From NCBI RefSeq assembly GCF_030317205.1, contig NZ_JASZYB010000002.1, positions 176,501 to 240,500 of the forward strand: DNA of 64,000 bases, in the 5' to 3' direction. This stretch comes from Variovorax sp. J2L1-78 (GTDB lineage Bacteria; Pseudomonadota; Gammaproteobacteria; Burkholderiales; Burkholderiaceae_C). The translations under genes were made by a program, and so were the position numbers. Below the pieces are notes generated by a model. That model had not been told where the DNA came from, searched no databases, and saw nothing but the letters and a program-made list of their open reading frames with translations. This document shows, in pieces, positions 18,315 through 28,622 of this stretch (positions are counted from its first letter, which is position 1; each line of letters starts with the position of its first letter).

Positions 18315-19925
18315 TTGAGCGCACAAATCGACCGTTTCGTCCACGACGGACTTCCCCCCCCCGAACTGCTCCCGGTCTTCCGTTATGACCTGCCGGAGCT
18401 GCAGTTGCCCGACCAGCTGAACCTGGTCGAGGAGCTGCTCGACAAGGCCGCGGCGAAGGGCTTCGCCGACAAGCCGATGCTGCGTTCACCCACGCGCACG
18501 CTCACCTATGCGCAGGCCGCCGTGGAAGTGAACCGCATGGCGCAGGTGCTGACGGAAGACCTCGGCCTGGTGCCGGGCAACCGCGTGCTCTTGCGCGGTG
18601 GCAATTCGATTCCGATGGCACTCGCATGGCTGGCAGTGGTGAAGGCCGGCCTCATCGCCGTGGCGACGATGCCGCTGCTGCGTGCGCGTGAACTGGGCGA
18701 CATCATCGACAAGGCGAAGCCGGCGGTCGCGCTGTGCGAAGCCAAGCTCATCGACGAGATGCTCATCGCCCAACGCGCGAACCCCGTGCTGAAACAGGTC
18801 GTGGCCTTCAAGACCGACGCACCCGAGGGGCTCGAGGCGATGGCGGCCAAGAAGAGCGGCGTCTTCCCCGCATGCCCGACGGCCGCGGACGACATCGCGC
18901 TGCTCGCCTTCACGTCGGGCACCACCGGCAAGCCCAAGGCGCCAGCCACCACGCACCGCGATGTGCTCGCGATGTGCGAGACCTGGCCGCGCCACATCCT
19001 GAAGGCCACGAGCGACGACATCGTGATGGGCTCGCCGCCACTGGCCTTCACTTTCGGGCTCGGCGGTCTGCTGGTCTATCCGATGTGGGCCGGGTCGTCG
19101 ATCTACTACCCCGACATCCCGTACACGCCGGAAGGCATGGTCAAGCTGATCAACGAGACCGGTGCGACCATCGTCTACACCGCGCCGACCTTCTACCGGC
19201 AGATGGCGCCCTTTGCGAAGCAGCACGGCGTGCCGACGTTGCGCATCACCGTGAGCGCGGGCGAGGCACTGCCGGATGCGACGCGACAGTTGTGGAAGGA
19301 CGCGACCGGTATCGAGATGCTCGACGGCATCGGCGGCACCGAGGTGTTCCACATCTACATCTCGGCCGCAGGCCATGAGGTCAAGCGCGGCGCGATCGGC
19401 AAGGCCGTGCCCGGCTTCATCGCCAAGGTGGTCGACGACGACGGCAACGAGGTGCCGCGCGGCACTGTCGGCAAGCTCGCCATTCAGGGCCCGGTCGGCT
19501 GCCGCTACTTCGACGATGCGCGCCAGACCGCCTACGTGAAGAACGGCTGGAACTACCCCGGCGACGCCTTCATGCAGGACGACGACGGCTACTTCTTCTA
19601 CCAGGCCCGCGCCGACGACATGATCATCACCGCCGGCTACAACGTCGGCGGCCCGGAGGTCGAGGACGCGCTGCTGCAGCACCCGGCCGTGGCCGAGTGC
19701 GGCGTCATCGGCAAGGCCGACGAGGACCGCGGCATGATCGTCAAGGCCTACTGCGTGCTCAAGCCCGGCCACACCGGCGACGCGGCCCTGTGCAAGGCGC
19801 TGCAGGACCACGTCAAGGCCTCCATCGCTCCCTACAAATACCCGCGCGAGATCGAATTCGTCGACGTGCTGCCCCGCACCGAGACCGGCAAGCTCCAGCG
19901 CTTCAAACTGAGACAGACATCATGA
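18315..19925 (+). CDS. Aryl-CoA ligase (2-aminobenzoate/benzoate-CoA ligase family)
   Basis: A 536-residue AMP-forming ligase that would activate the aromatic acid to its CoA thioester, the first step of the pathway. The P-loop is AFTSGTTGKPKAPATTHRD (about 197-215), the A8 region is ARADDMIITAGYNVGGPEVED, and the catalytic lysine lies in RTETGKLQRFKL at the C-terminus. It belongs with benzoate- and 2-aminobenzoate-CoA ligases by overall pattern. Translation starts at TTG (18315), 3 bases after the previous stop and with GGGAG just upstream. It overlaps the Rid gene by ATGA. Confidence 0.9.
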   Translation: MSAQIDRFVHDGLPPPELLPVFRYDLPELQLPDQLNLVEELLDKAAAKGFADKPMLRSPTRTLTYAQAAVEVNRMAQVLTEDLGLVPGNRVLLRGGNSIPMALAWLAVVKAGLIAVATMPLLRARELGDIIDKAKPAVALCEAKLIDEMLIAQRANPVLKQVVAFKTDAPEGLEAMAAKKSGVFPACPTAADDIALLAFTSGTTGKPKAPATTHRDVLAMCETWPRHILKATSDDIVMGSPPLAFTFGLGGLLVYPMWAGSSIYYPDIPYTPEGMVKLINETGATIVYTAPTFYRQMAPFAKQHGVPTLRITVSAGEALPDATRQLWKDATGIEMLDGIGGTEVFHIYISAAGHEVKRGAIGKAVPGFIAKVVDDDGNEVPRGTVGKLAIQGPVGCRYFDDARQTAYVKNGWNYPGDAFMQDDDGYFFYQARADDMIITAGYNVGGPEVEDALLQHPAVAECGVIGKADEDRGMIVKAYCVLKPGHTGDAALCKALQDHVKASIAPYKYPREIEFVDVLPRTETGKLQRFKLRQTS

Positions 19926-20320
19926 TGAACAAGCTTCTTCAACCCGCCGGCTGGTTGCCGCCCAAGGGCTATGCCAACGGCATCGCCGCGCGCGGCACGC
20001 AGATCTTCGTCGGCGGCCAGATCGGCTGGAACGGCCAACAACAGTTCGAGACCGACGACTTCATCGCCCAGTGCGGGCAGGCGTTGCGCAACATCGCCGA
20101 GGTGCTGCGCGAGGCCGGTGCTGGGCCGGAGCACATGGTGCGCATGACCTGGTACATCACCGACCGCGACGAGTACAACGCACGTCTGAGCGAGTTGGGA
20201 CCGGTCTACCGCGATGCGATGGGCAGGAATTTTCCGGCCATGACCTGCGTTCAGGTGGCGGCGCTGGTGGAAGCGCGTGCCAAGGTCGAGATCGAAGTCA
20301 CGGCAGTGCTGCCGGACTGA
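19922..20320 (+). CDS. Rid-family (YjgF/YER057c/UK114) protein lacking the RidA arginine
   Basis: A 132-residue Rid protein. RidA-type enzymes hydrolyse enamine/imine intermediates to ketone and ammonia and depend on an arginine in the segment FPARSCVEV. Here the aligned segment is NFPAMTCVQV, with M107 in the arginine position, so it belongs to another Rid subgroup and may not be a general RidA. As the last gene of the operon it could help release ammonia from the amino-cyclohexene product of the monooxygenase/reductase. Two adjacent ATGs (19922 and 19925) are possible; the first overlaps the ligase stop. Confidence 0.88.
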   Translation: MMNKLLQPAGWLPPKGYANGIAARGTQIFVGGQIGWNGQQQFETDDFIAQCGQALRNIAEVLREAGAGPEHMVRMTWYITDRDEYNARLSELGPVYRDAMGRNFPAMTCVQVAALVEARAKVEIEVTAVLPD

Positions 20321-20340
20321 GCAGAACAAAGTCGACGAGA

Positions 20341-20363
20341 AAGGGGCTGCGGCCCCTTTTCTT
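20341..20363 (+). terminator. Terminator of the aromatic CoA operon
   Basis: AAGGGGC-TGCG-GCCCCTT followed by TTCTTT, 20 bases after the Rid stop. The 7-bp GC-rich stem and T-rich tail fit a Rho-independent terminator. Confidence 0.75.
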
Positions 20364-20420
20364 TGGCCCTATGCAGGCTGGCAGGCCGTTATTTTTTGCC
20401 CGATATTCATCGACAAAAAC

Positions 20421-20451
20421 AAAAAGGCCCTGTTCGAAAACAGGGCCTTTC
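20421..20451 (-). terminator. Terminator after the initiator tRNA
   Basis: A perfect 12-bp stem, AAAGGCCCTGTT with AACAGGGCCTTT, around CGAA. Read on the minus strand it is followed by TTTTGTTTTTG, so it ends the tRNA and alpha-operon transcripts. Read on the plus strand it is a weaker second stop for the aromatic operon. Confidence 0.85.
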
Positions 20452-20455
20452 AATT

Positions 20456-20532
<77 letters not shown>

Positions 20533-20542
20533 GCAAGATGGA

Positions 20543-20548
20543 ATTATA
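20543..20548 (-). promoter_or_regulatory. Perfect -10 box in front of tRNA-fMet
   Basis: On the minus strand this reads TATAAT, placed so that transcription would start about four bases before the tRNA 5' end. The -35 region would fall in the end of rplQ (GAGCAG or similar) and is weak. The tRNA may therefore have its own promoter in addition to read-through from the alpha operon. Confidence 0.4.
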
Positions 20549-20550
20549 GC

Positions 20551-20952
20551 TTATTCTGAAGCGGTCTGCTCGTCGGCAGCCACTTCTTTCACTTCGGGAC
20601 GGTCAACCAGTTCGACGAGCGCCATCGGGGCGTTGTCGCCCACGCGGAAACCCATCTTCAGGATGCGGGTGTAGCCGCCCGGACGCGTGTTGTAGCGCGG
20701 ACCCAGTTCGGCGAAGAGCTTCACGACGCTGTCGCGGCTGCGCAGGCGGTCGAAGGCCAGGCGCTTGTTGGCGAGCGTGGGCTTCTTGGCCAGCGTGATC
20801 ATCGGTTCGATGACGCGGCGCAGTTCCTTGGCCTTGGGGACCGTGGTCTTGATGACTTCGTGCTCGATGAGCGAGTTCATCATGTTCTGCAGCATCGCGA
20901 GGCGGTGCGAGCTGGTGCGGTTGAGTTTGCGGAGGCCGTGACCGTGACGCAT
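20551..20952 (-). CDS. rplQ: Ribosomal protein L17
   Basis: A 133-residue large-subunit protein near the exit tunnel. The N-terminus [20 protein letters not shown] is diagnostic, and [22 protein letters not shown] closes the core. The last protein gene of the alpha operon, 70 bases after rpoA. The C-terminal 15 residues are acidic and vary between species. Confidence 0.98.
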   Translation of the reverse strand: MRHGHGLRKLNRTSSHRLAMLQNMMNSLIEHEVIKTTVPKAKELRRVIEPMITLAKKPTLANKRLAFDRLRSRDSVVKLFAELGPRYNTRPGGYTRILKMGFRVGDNAPMALVELVDRPEVKEVAADEQTASE

Positions 20953-21022
20953 GGTGATTTCCTTTGAAAGGTTTTAATAAAGGCAGCCGTGTCAGGTACT
21001 GCCCGGTTTTTGCGTTGTCGGA

Positions 21023-22012
21023 TTAACGCTTGTCGAGGCCGGCCGGCGGCCAGCTTTCGAGCTTCATACCCAAGGTGAGGCCACGCGATGCGAGGACTTC
21101 CTTGATTTCGTTGAGCGACTTGCGACCCAGGTTCGGGGTCTTGAGCAGCTCGTTCTCGGTGCGCTGGATCAGGTCACCGATGTAGTAGATGTTCTCGGCC
21201 TTCAGGCAGTTCGCCGAACGGACCGTGAGCTCGAGCTCGTCGACCGGGCGCAGCAGGATCGGGTCGAACTGCTGGGCGCTGCGCGGTGCGGGTGCATCGA
21301 ATGCCGCGAGTTCGCCGCCTTCGAGCTGCGCGAACACGGCGAGCTGTTCCACCAGGATCTTCGCCGAAGCGCGAACCGCGTCTTCAGCGGTGATGGCGCC
21401 ATTGGTCTCGATCTCGATGAGCAGCTTGTCCAGGTCGGTACGCTGTTCGACACGGGCGCTTTCGACGGTGTAGCTCACACGCTTGACGGGCGAGAACGAG
21501 GCGTCGAGAACGATGCGGCCGATCGACTTCGTCGGCTCGTCCGCGTAACGGCGCATCGTGCCCGGCACATAGCCGCGGCCCTTCTCGACCTTGATCTGCA
21601 TGTCCAGCTTGCCGCCTTGCGACAGATGGGCGATGACGTGGTCGGGATTGATGATCTCGACGTCGTGCGGCGTCTGGATGTCGGAGGCCAGCACTGGGCC
21701 TTCGCCGTCCTTGCGCAGGCTCAGCGTGACTTCATCGCGGTTGTGGAGCTTGAACACCACGCCCTTGAGGTTCAGCAGGATGTTGACGACGTCTTCCTGA
21801 ACGCCATCGATCGACGAGTACTCGTGGAGCACGCCGGCGATCGTCACTTCGGTGGCCGAATAACCGACCATCGACGACAGCAGCACGCGACGCAGTGCGT
21901 TGCCGAGCGTGTGGCCGTAGCCGCGCTCGAAAGGCTCGAGCGTGACCTTTGCCTTGTTGGCGGCCAGTTGCTCGACCTGGATGGTCTTGGGTTTCAGCAG
22001 GGTGGTTTGCAT
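21023..22012 (-). CDS. rpoA: RNA polymerase alpha subunit
   Basis: A 329-residue subunit. The N-terminal dimerisation domain (about 1-232) contains [20 protein letters not shown]. The C-terminal domain (about 250-315), which contacts UP elements and activators, contains [17 protein letters not shown] and [14 protein letters not shown]. Length is normal. The 129-base spacer from rpsD is long for this operon. Confidence 0.99.
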   Translation of the reverse strand: MQTTLLKPKTIQVEQLAANKAKVTLEPFERGYGHTLGNALRRVLLSSMVGYSATEVTIAGVLHEYSSIDGVQEDVVNILLNLKGVVFKLHNRDEVTLSLRKDGEGPVLASDIQTPHDVEIINPDHVIAHLSQGGKLDMQIKVEKGRGYVPGTMRRYADEPTKSIGRIVLDASFSPVKRVSYTVESARVEQRTDLDKLLIEIETNGAITAEDAVRASAKILVEQLAVFAQLEGGELAAFDAPAPRSAQQFDPILLRPVDELELTVRSANCLKAENIYYIGDLIQRTENELLKTPNLGRKSLNEIKEVLASRGLTLGMKLESWPPAGLDKR

Positions 22013-22141
22013 GCAGACTTCCTCTCAATACCCCCGGTTCGTTACACCGGTAAGGCTGGTGAAGTGCCCTGTCGCGGTGCAGCGCGGAGGGAACAAAAAA
22101 TCACAAGGACGAGGCCGCGCAGCAGCCTCGTTATCGTCCGT

Positions 22142-22765
22142 TTATCGCGAATAGAGTTCGACGATCAACGATTCGTTGATGTCGGCGGCGAATTCGTCGC
22201 GATCCGGAACCTTCTTGAAGGTGCCTTCGGCCTTGTCGGCGTTCACTTCCACCCAGGCCGGCATGCCGACCTGTGCAGCCAGCTGCAGCGCTTCGGCGAT
22301 GCGGGTCTGCTTCTTGGACTTGTCGCGCACGGCGATCACGTCACCGGTCTTGACCAGGTACGACGCGATGTTGACCGACTGGCCGTTCACCGTAATGGCA
22401 CGGTGCGACACGAGCTGGCGTGCCTCGGCGCGGGTCGAGCCGAAGCCCATGCGATAGACGACGTTGTCCAGGCGCGATTCGAGGATGAACAGCAGGTTGG
22501 CGCCGGTGTTGCCACGGCGACGATCGGCTTCCTCGAAGTAGCGGCGGAACTGCTTTTCGAGCACGCCGTACATGCGCTTGACCTTCTGCTTTTCACGCAG
22601 TTGCAGGCCGAAGTCGGAGGTGCGCTGACCCGAGGTGCGACCGTGCTGGCCGGGCTTGGAGTCGAACTTCGACTTGTCCTGGATCGAGCGACGGGCGCTC
22701 TTGAGGAACAGGTCGGTGCCTTCACGGCGGGAGAGTTTGGCCTTGGGGCCGAGGTAGCGTGCCAC
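22142..22765 (-). CDS. rpsD: Ribosomal protein S4
   Basis: A 207-residue primary 16S rRNA-binding protein and, in other proteobacteria, the translational repressor of the alpha operon. The S4 RNA-binding domain is visible as [19 protein letters not shown] (about 92-110). The start is GTG at 22765. No zinc-binding cysteine cluster, so the C-minus form. It is separated from rpsK by 160 bases; a small hairpin, TGATCG-CCGA-CGATCA (22913-22928), covers the rpsK stop. Confidence 0.98.
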   Translation of the reverse strand: MARYLGPKAKLSRREGTDLFLKSARRSIQDKSKFDSKPGQHGRTSGQRTSDFGLQLREKQKVKRMYGVLEKQFRRYFEEADRRRGNTGANLLFILESRLDNVVYRMGFGSTRAEARQLVSHRAITVNGQSVNIASYLVKTGDVIAVRDKSKKQTRIAEALQLAAQVGMPAWVEVNADKAEGTFKKVPDRDEFAADINESLIVELYSR

Positions 22766-22925
22766 TTGATCTTCCTTTGTGTCATCTGCTGCAGCACTTG
22801 TCTGCAGGAGCCATCAGCGGCGTGCCGATGGCGGTGGGCTTGTTAAAACAAAATGCGCAGCCGCGGTGAAGCAGACTGCGCGGTGGCATCTCGGCCCGGA
22901 GGCCAGGACACCTGATCGCCGACGA

Positions 22926-23330
22926 TCAGATGCGGCGACGTTTCTGCGGGCGGCAACCGTTGTGCGGCACCGGCGTCACGTCGGCAATGGAATTGATCCG
23001 GATGCCGAGCGCCGCCAGGGCGCGCACCGACGATTCGCGACCCGGGCCGGGGCCCTTGATCTCGACGTCGAGGTTCTTGATGCCTTGTTCGACAGCAGCA
23101 CGGCCGGCCACTTCCGACGCCACCTGGGCAGCGAAAGGCGTCGACTTGCGCGAGCCCTTGAAACCCTGGCCACCCGACGAGGCCCACGACAGCGCATTGC
23201 CCTGGCGGTCCGTGATCGTGATGATCGTGTTGTTGAACGAGGCGTGCACGTGGGCGATACCGTCCGCAACGTTCTTGCGAACCTTCTTGCGAACGCGCTG
23301 TGCGGCGTTATTGGCAGGAGCTTTAGCCAT
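22926..23330 (-). CDS. rpsK: Ribosomal protein S11
   Basis: A 134-residue protein of the 30S platform. Ends in the conserved basic tail [16 protein letters not shown], preceded by [19 protein letters not shown]. Thirteen bases after rpsM; second gene of the alpha operon block. Confidence 0.98.
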   Translation of the reverse strand: MAKAPANNAAQRVRKKVRKNVADGIAHVHASFNNTIITITDRQGNALSWASSGGQGFKGSRKSTPFAAQVASEVAGRAAVEQGIKNLDVEIKGPGPGRESSVRALAALGIRINSIADVTPVPHNGCRPQKRRRI

Positions 23331-23343
23331 GCTGTTTCAATCC

Positions 23344-23709
23344 TTATTTCTTCAGGGACTGCGCGGCCTTGCGCGGACCCTTACGGGTACGGGCATTGGT
23401 GCGCGTGCGCTGGCCGCGCATCGGCAGGCCACGGCGATGGCGGAAGCCGCGATAGCAGCCGATGTCCATCAATCGCTTGATGTTCATCGTCGTCTCGCGA
23501 CGCAGGTCGCCTTCGATGGTGAAGAGAGCGATCTGGTCGCGGATCTTTTCGAGATCGGCGTCGGTCAGATCCTTGATCTTCTTCGAATAGTCGATGCCGC
23601 TCGCTTCGCAGATTTGACGGGCGCGGGTGCGACCGATACCGAAGATGGCGGTCAGGCCAATCTCAGCGTGCTTGTGCGGCGGAATGTTGATGCCAGCAAT
23701 ACGTGCCAT
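23344..23709 (-). CDS. rpsM: Ribosomal protein S13
   Basis: A 121-residue protein of the 30S head that contacts the P-site tRNA through its basic tail. N-terminus [19 protein letters not shown]; the C-terminal signature is [20 protein letters not shown]. First gene of the alpha group, directly after rpmJ. Confidence 0.98.
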   Translation of the reverse strand: MARIAGINIPPHKHAEIGLTAIFGIGRTRARQICEASGIDYSKKIKDLTDADLEKIRDQIALFTIEGDLRRETTMNIKRLMDIGCYRGFRHRRGLPMRGQRTRTNARTRKGPRKAAQSLKK

Positions 23710-23732
23710 GTGCGTCCTCTAATACTCTTTGA

Positions 23733-23846
23733 TCAACCCTGGCGCTGCTTGTGGCGCGGGTCGGTACAGATCACACGCACCACACCCTTGCGGCGGATGA
23801 TCTTGCAATTGCGGCAGATGGTCTTGACCGAAGCCGAAACTCTCAT
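23733..23846 (-). CDS. rpmJ: Ribosomal protein L36
   Basis: A 37-residue protein: begins [10 protein letters not shown] and ends PRHKQRQG. The zinc ribbon is intact, with C11, C14, C27 and H32 as ligands, so this is the zinc-binding form. It lies between secY (38 bases) and rpsM (23 bases). In many betaproteobacteria infA stands between secY and rpmJ; it is absent here. Confidence 0.95.
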   Translation of the reverse strand: MRVSASVKTICRNCKIIRRKGVVRVICTDPRHKQRQG

Positions 23847-23884
23847 ATGACTCTCCTAAAACGTGTTCGATGTTGCAGCAGTGC

Positions 23885-25195
23885 TCAAGATGTCTTGAAG
23901 TTGGCCTTCTTGAGCAGCGATTCATATTGCTGCGACATCATGTAGTTCTGTACTTGGGCCATGAAGTCCATCGTGACAACCACGATGATCAACAGGGAGG
24001 TGCCGCCGAAATAGAACGGCACGTTGTATTTGAGGATCAGGAACTCCGGCAGCAGACAGACGAAGGTGATGTACACCGCGCCGGCCAACGTCAGGCGAAC
24101 CAGGATCTTGTCGATGTAGCGCGCCGTCTGGTCACCCGGACGGATGCCCGGAATGAACGCCCCGCTCTTCTTCAGGTTGTCGGCCGTTTCCTTGCTGTTG
24201 AACACGAGGGCCGTGTAGAAGAAGCAGAAGAAAACGATCGCAGCCGCGTAGAGCATCACATAGATCGGCTGACCCGGTGTGAGCGCGCCGGCAATGTCCT
24301 TGATCCAGCGCATGCTGTCACCGGTGCTGAACCAGCCCACCACGGTGGCCGGCAGCAGGATGATCGACGACGCGAAGATCGGCGGAATCACGCCAGCCAT
24401 GTTCAGCTTCAGCGGCAGATGCGACGACTGGCCGCCATACACCTTGTTGCCCACCTGGCGCCGCGCATAGTTCACGAGGATCTTGCGCTGCCCGCGTTCG
24501 ACGAACACCACGAAGTAGGTCACCAGGACCACGACCGCGATGATGAACAAGGCGATGACCGGGTTCATGGCACCGGTGGTCACCAGCGAAGCCAGGCCAC
24601 CGATGGCGTTGGGCAGACCGGCGGCGATGCCCGCGAAGATCAGGATCGAAATGCCGTTGCCCAGACCGCGTTCGGTGATCTGCTCGCCGAGCCACATCAG
24701 GAACATCGAGCCGGCCGTCAGGCTGACCATGGCGGTGATCCGGAAGCCGAAGCCCGGGGTGATCACCAGACCGGCCGACGATTCGAGGGCGACAGCGATG
24801 CTGAAGGACTGGAACAGTGCCAGACCCAGCGCGCCATAACGCGTGTACTGCGTGATCTTGCGGCGACCCGACTCGCCTTCCTTCTTCAATTGCTCGAAGC
24901 TCGGAAGCACGTAGGTCATCAACTGCATGATGATCGACGCCGAGATGTACGGCATGATGCCCAGCGCGAACACGGTGAAGCGCGACAGCGCACCGCCCGA
25001 GAACATGTTGAACAGGCTCAGGATGCCGCCCTGCTGGCCCTGGAACAACTGCGCCAGCTGGTCCGGGTTGATGCCCGGCACAGGGATGTGCGCGCCGATC
25101 CGGTAGACCACGAGCGCGAGCAGCAAGAAGACCAGCCGGCGACGGAGGTCACCGAACTTGCCTGTCTTTGCGAGCGTTGCCGCGTTAGTTGCCAC
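23885..25195 (-). CDS. secY: Protein translocase subunit SecY
   Basis: A 436-residue polytopic channel subunit with ten predicted membrane helices. Conserved segments include [10 protein letters not shown] near the first periplasmic loop, [12 protein letters not shown] (helix 2), and [20 protein letters not shown] in the cytoplasmic loop before helix 9. The start is GTG at 25195, with AAAGAAGA upstream, overlapping no neighbour. It is placed between rplO and rpmJ as usual. Confidence 0.98.
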   Translation of the reverse strand: MATNAATLAKTGKFGDLRRRLVFLLLALVVYRIGAHIPVPGINPDQLAQLFQGQQGGILSLFNMFSGGALSRFTVFALGIMPYISASIIMQLMTYVLPSFEQLKKEGESGRRKITQYTRYGALGLALFQSFSIAVALESSAGLVITPGFGFRITAMVSLTAGSMFLMWLGEQITERGLGNGISILIFAGIAAGLPNAIGGLASLVTTGAMNPVIALFIIAVVVLVTYFVVFVERGQRKILVNYARRQVGNKVYGGQSSHLPLKLNMAGVIPPIFASSIILLPATVVGWFSTGDSMRWIKDIAGALTPGQPIYVMLYAAAIVFFCFFYTALVFNSKETADNLKKSGAFIPGIRPGDQTARYIDKILVRLTLAGAVYITFVCLLPEFLILKYNVPFYFGGTSLLIIVVVTMDFMAQVQNYMMSQQYESLLKKANFKTS

Positions 25196-25220
25196 GGAGA
25201 TCTTCTTTCGGTCCGGTCTT

Positions 25221-25652
25221 TTAGGCGACGCTGCCGCCGGCAGCTTCGATCGCAGCCTTGGCGCCGGCGGTCGCGCCGATGCCCGTCAGCTTGACGGCCT
25301 TGGTCAGTTCGCCGGTCTTGATGACCTTGACGACCTTGATCATGTGACCGACCAGGCCAGCCTGCTTGAGCGTCAGCATGTCGACTTCGGCAGCGCCGAG
25401 CACTTCGAGCGAGGTCAACGTGACTTCAGCGTTGTACTTGAGCGATTGCGACTTGAAGCCGCGCTTGGGCAGACGGCGCTGCAGCGGCATTTGACCGCCT
25501 TCGAAGCCGACCTTGTGGAAGCCGCCCGCACGGGACTTCTGACCCTTGTGACCGCGACCCGCGGTCTTGCCGATGCCGGAGCCGATACCGCGGCCGACGC
25601 GACGCTTCGCGTGCTTGGCGCCGGCGGCCGGCTTGATGCCATTGAGTTCCAT
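25221..25652 (-). CDS. rplO: Ribosomal protein L15
   Basis: A 143-residue protein with the Gly/Arg-rich N-terminal tail ([19 protein letters not shown], about 23-41) and a globular domain from about residue 70. Eleven bases downstream of rpmD. Confidence 0.98.
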   Translation of the reverse strand: MELNGIKPAAGAKHAKRRVGRGIGSGIGKTAGRGHKGQKSRAGGFHKVGFEGGQMPLQRRLPKRGFKSQSLKYNAEVTLTSLEVLGAAEVDMLTLKQAGLVGHMIKVVKVIKTGELTKAVKLTGIGATAGAKAAIEAAGGSVA

Positions 25653-25663
25653 ATCAGTCTCTC

Positions 25664-25852
25664 TTACAGAACTTTGACCAGATAACTGATCTTGTTGATC
25701 ATGCCGCGCACGGCGGGCGTGTCCTGCAGCTCGCTCACGCTGTTGAGCTTGCGCAGGCCGAGGCCACGCACGGTCGCGCGATGCGATTCCTTGGTGCCGA
25801 TCGGGCTCTTCACGAGCTGCACCTTGACGGTGGTCTGTTGTTGCGTCGTCAT
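25664..25852 (-). CDS. rpmD: Ribosomal protein L30
   Basis: A 62-residue protein with core [17 protein letters not shown] and [20 protein letters not shown]. The ATG at 25852 is chosen over one six codons upstream because AGGAG lies at the right distance and the longer form would overlap the end of rpsE. Confidence 0.96.
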   Translation of the reverse strand: MTTQQQTTVKVQLVKSPIGTKESHRATVRGLGLRKLNSVSELQDTPAVRGMINKISYLVKVL

Positions 25853-25866
25853 GTCGATGCTCCTGT

Positions 25867-26385
25867 TCACGCGAACAGCTCTTCGACCGTCAGACCGCGC
25901 TTGGCAGCAACGGCAGACGCGGTCGTCGAGTTCTTCAGGCCGTCCAGCGTGGCACGGACCATGTTGTAGGGGTTCGACGAACCATGGCTCTTGGCCACGA
26001 TGTCGGTGATGCCCAGGACTTCGAACACGGCGCGCATCGGGCCGCCGGCGATGATGCCGGTACCCTTGGGAGCGGGGATCATGACGACCGAAGCGGCGCC
26101 ATGGTGACCCGTCACGCGGTGATGCAGCGTGCCGTTCTTGATCGAGATCTGGAACAGGTTGCGGCGTGCTTCTTCCATGGCCTTCTGCACGGCTGCCGGC
26201 ACTTCCTTCGACTTGCCCTTGCCCATGCCGACCTTGCCGTCGCCATCGCCGACCACGGTGAGTGCGGCGAAACCGAGGATACGACCGCCCTTCACCACCT
26301 TGGTGACGCGGTTGATCGCGATCATCTTCTCGCGCAAACCGTCTTCAGGGCCTTCGTTCTGCGTTCTTGCTTGAATCTTTGCCAT
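25867..26385 (-). CDS. rpsE: Ribosomal protein S5
   Basis: A 172-residue protein involved in decoding fidelity. The double-stranded RNA-binding domain contains [19 protein letters not shown] and [16 protein letters not shown]; the C-terminal domain has [19 protein letters not shown]. Confidence 0.98.
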   Translation of the reverse strand: MAKIQARTQNEGPEDGLREKMIAINRVTKVVKGGRILGFAALTVVGDGDGKVGMGKGKSKEVPAAVQKAMEEARRNLFQISIKNGTLHHRVTGHHGAASVVMIPAPKGTGIIAGGPMRAVFEVLGITDIVAKSHGSSNPYNMVRATLDGLKNSTTASAVAAKRGLTVEELFA

Positions 26386-26403
26386 TTTGAATCTCGTGTC
26401 CGT

Positions 26404-26772
26404 TTAGAACTGCAGGCCGGCTTCGCGGGCGGCCTCGGCCAGCGCCTTGACGCGGCCGTGGTAGGCGAAACCAGCGCGGTCGAAAGCGACCTTCTCGACA
26501 CCGGCGGCCTTCGCCTTTTCAGCGATGCGCTTACCGATGGCCGTTGCAGCGGCGGCGTTGCCGCCCTTGCCCGAACCGCCCAGCGCCGTGCGCACTTCGG
26601 CTTCGGCCGTCGATGCAGTGGCGATCACCTTGGTGCCGTCGTCGGAGATGACGGTGGCATAGATGTGCAGGTTGGTACGGTTCACCGTCAGGCGCGCAAC
26701 GCCTTGCGTCGCGATCCGGATGCGGGTCTGACGCGAGCGGCGCAGACGTTGTGCTTTTTTGGTCAACATCAT
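26404..26772 (-). CDS. rplR: Ribosomal protein L18
   Basis: A 122-residue 5S rRNA-binding protein. Basic N-terminus ([16 protein letters not shown]), core [19 protein letters not shown] and C-terminal [21 protein letters not shown]. Two consecutive ATGs are present; the first is used, the second would give 121 residues. Confidence 0.98.
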   Translation of the reverse strand: MMLTKKAQRLRRSRQTRIRIATQGVARLTVNRTNLHIYATVISDDGTKVIATASTAEAEVRTALGGSGKGGNAAAATAIGKRIAEKAKAAGVEKVAFDRAGFAYHGRVKALAEAAREAGLQF

Positions 26773-26783
26773 TTTGCTGCCCC

Positions 26784-27317
26784 TTACTTCTTCTTGGTCT
26801 CTTTGATCACGATCTTCTCGTCCGAATAACGGATGCCCTTGCCCTTGTAAGGCTCAGGCGGACGAACAGCGCGGATCTCAGCGGCGATTTGACCAACGCG
26901 CTGACGGTCAGCACCCTTGATCACGATTTCGGTCGGGGTCGCGGTGGCCACCGTGATGCCCTGGGGCATCTCGATGTTGACCGGGTGCGAGTAACCGACT
27001 TGCAGGTTCAACTTGTTGTTCGAGGCCGCAGCCTTGAAACCGACGCCGACGAGGTTGAGCTTCTTCTCGAAGCCCTTCGTCACGCCGACGACCATGTTGT
27101 TGACGAGCTGGCGGAACGTGCCGCTCATCGCGTTGGCTTCACGCGATTCGTTGGCGGGCTCGAAGCTCAGCTTGCCGTCCTTGTTGACGACGTTGACCAG
27201 GGCATTGCGGGTGAGCGCGAGCGTGCCGCCCGTGCCCTTCACGTTGATCTGGTCGTCCTTGATCGACACATCCACACCTGCGGGGATGGCGACCGGCATT
27301 TTTCCGACTCGGGACAT
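26784..27317 (-). CDS. rplF: Ribosomal protein L6
   Basis: A 177-residue protein made of two similar domains. C-terminal signature [20 protein letters not shown]-terminus [17 protein letters not shown]. Regular length and spacing within the spc group. Confidence 0.98.
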   Translation of the reverse strand: MSRVGKMPVAIPAGVDVSIKDDQINVKGTGGTLALTRNALVNVVNKDGKLSFEPANESREANAMSGTFRQLVNNMVVGVTKGFEKKLNLVGVGFKAAASNNKLNLQVGYSHPVNIEMPQGITVATATPTEIVIKGADRQRVGQIAAEIRAVRPPEPYKGKGIRYSDEKIVIKETKKK

Positions 27318-27341
27318 TTCAGTGACTCCTCAATGTCTCGG

Positions 27342-27737
27342 TTAGGCGACGTAGCACAGGACTTCGCCACCGACACCGGTAGCGCGTGCCTTGCGGTCGG
27401 TCATCACGCCCTGGGGGGTCGTGACGATGGCGACGCCGAGGCCGTTCTGGACTTGCGGGATGGCTGCGCTGGCCTTGTAGACGCGCAGGCCGGGGCGGCT
27501 CACGCGTTCGATGCGCTCGATGACCGGACGGCCAGCGTAGTACTTCAGCGTGATGACGAGTTCGGACTTGCCGGCTTCGGTCTTGACCTCGAAACCGTCG
27601 ATGTAGCCTTCGTCCTTGAGGACTTGTGCGATCGCGGCCTTCACCTTGGAAGACGGGATCGACACGGTGGGCTTCGCCACCATCTGCGCGTTACGGATAC
27701 GCGTCAGCAGGTCGGCAATGGGATCACTCATGCTCAT
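27342..27737 (-). CDS. rpsH: Ribosomal protein S8
   Basis: A 131-residue 16S rRNA-binding protein; in E. coli it represses the spc operon. C-terminal signature [17 protein letters not shown]-terminus [19 protein letters not shown]. The first of two close ATGs (27737) has AGGAG at normal spacing. Confidence 0.98.
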   Translation of the reverse strand: MSMSDPIADLLTRIRNAQMVAKPTVSIPSSKVKAAIAQVLKDEGYIDGFEVKTEAGKSELVITLKYYAGRPVIERIERVSRPGLRVYKASAAIPQVQNGLGVAIVTTPQGVMTDRKARATGVGGEVLCYVA

Positions 27738-27757
27738 GTTGTTTGCTCCTGCCTGGC

Positions 27758-28063
27758 TTACCAGCTGGCCTTGGTGACACCGGGGATGTCGCCAGCGAAA
27801 GCCAGTTCACGGATCTTGGCGCGAGCCAGACCGAATTGACGGAAAGTGCCGCGGGGGCGACCGGTGATGGCGCAACGGTTGCGCTGACGCGTGGGGTTCG
27901 CGTTGCGCGGGAGCTTCTGCAGGCCCAGGCGGGCAGCAGCGCGCTCTTCGTCGCTCTTCGTCAGGTCGTTCGAGGCAGCCTTCAGTTCGGCGTGCTTTGC
28001 AGCGAACTTGGCGACCAGCTTGTCGCGCTTGAGTTCGCGTTGGATCAGGGATTGTTTAGCCAC
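27758..28063 (-). CDS. rpsN: Ribosomal protein S14 (long, zinc-free form)
   Basis: A 101-residue S14 of the long type: it has a single cysteine ([11 protein letters not shown]) and no CxxC pairs, so it does not bind zinc, in contrast to L36 in the same operon. The start is GTG at 28063. Ends [11 protein letters not shown], as in the family. Confidence 0.97.
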   Translation of the reverse strand: MAKQSLIQRELKRDKLVAKFAAKHAELKAASNDLTKSDEERAAARLGLQKLPRNANPTRQRNRCAITGRPRGTFRQFGLARAKIRELAFAGDIPGVTKASW

Positions 28064-28071
28064 GGTTCGCC

Positions 28072-28611
28072 TCAGTTCTTGAACGGGAAACGGAAACCAG
28101 CGAGAAGCGCCTTGGCTTCTTCGTCGGTCTTGGCCGTCGTCGTGATGCTGATGTTGAGACCGCGCAGGGCATCGACCTTGTCGTATTCGATCTCGGGGAA
28201 AATGATCTGCTCTTTCACGCCGATGTTGTAGTTGCCGCGGCCGTCGAAGGCGCGACCCGAGATCCCGCGGAAGTCGCGAACGCGCGGCAGAGCCACGGTC
28301 ACGAAACGGTCCAGGAACTCATACATCTGCACGCCGCGCAGCGTGACCATGCAGCCGATCGGTTGCATTTCGCGGATCTTGAAACCGGCGATGGCCTTCT
28401 TCGACTTGGTGACGACCGGCTTCTGGCCGGCGATCTTGGTGAGGTCGCCGACAGCATTGTCGAGAACCTTCTTGTCGGCGACTGCTTCACCCACACCCAT
28501 GTTGAGCGTGATCTTGGTCAGACGCGGAACCTGCATCGGCGACTTGTAGCCGAACTTCTCGGTCAGGTCCTTCGCGATCTTGTCGCGGTAGATTTGTTGG
28601 AGACGTGCCAT
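28072..28611 (-). CDS. rplE: Ribosomal protein L5
   Basis: A 179-residue 5S rRNA-binding protein. Conserved [33 protein letters not shown] and [16 protein letters not shown]. The ATG at 28611 is taken; the open frame further upstream is shadow coding of rplX and rplN. Confidence 0.98.
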   Translation of the reverse strand: MARLQQIYRDKIAKDLTEKFGYKSPMQVPRLTKITLNMGVGEAVADKKVLDNAVGDLTKIAGQKPVVTKSKKAIAGFKIREMQPIGCMVTLRGVQMYEFLDRFVTVALPRVRDFRGISGRAFDGRGNYNIGVKEQIIFPEIEYDKVDALRGLNISITTTAKTDEEAKALLAGFRFPFKN

Positions 28612-28622
28612 GTGAGTACCCC

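Noticed and set aside
22913..22928. Hairpin TGATCG-CCGA-CGATCA as terminator between rpsK and rpsD
   Set aside because: No T-run follows and both genes belong to one operon; it may affect mRNA stability at most.
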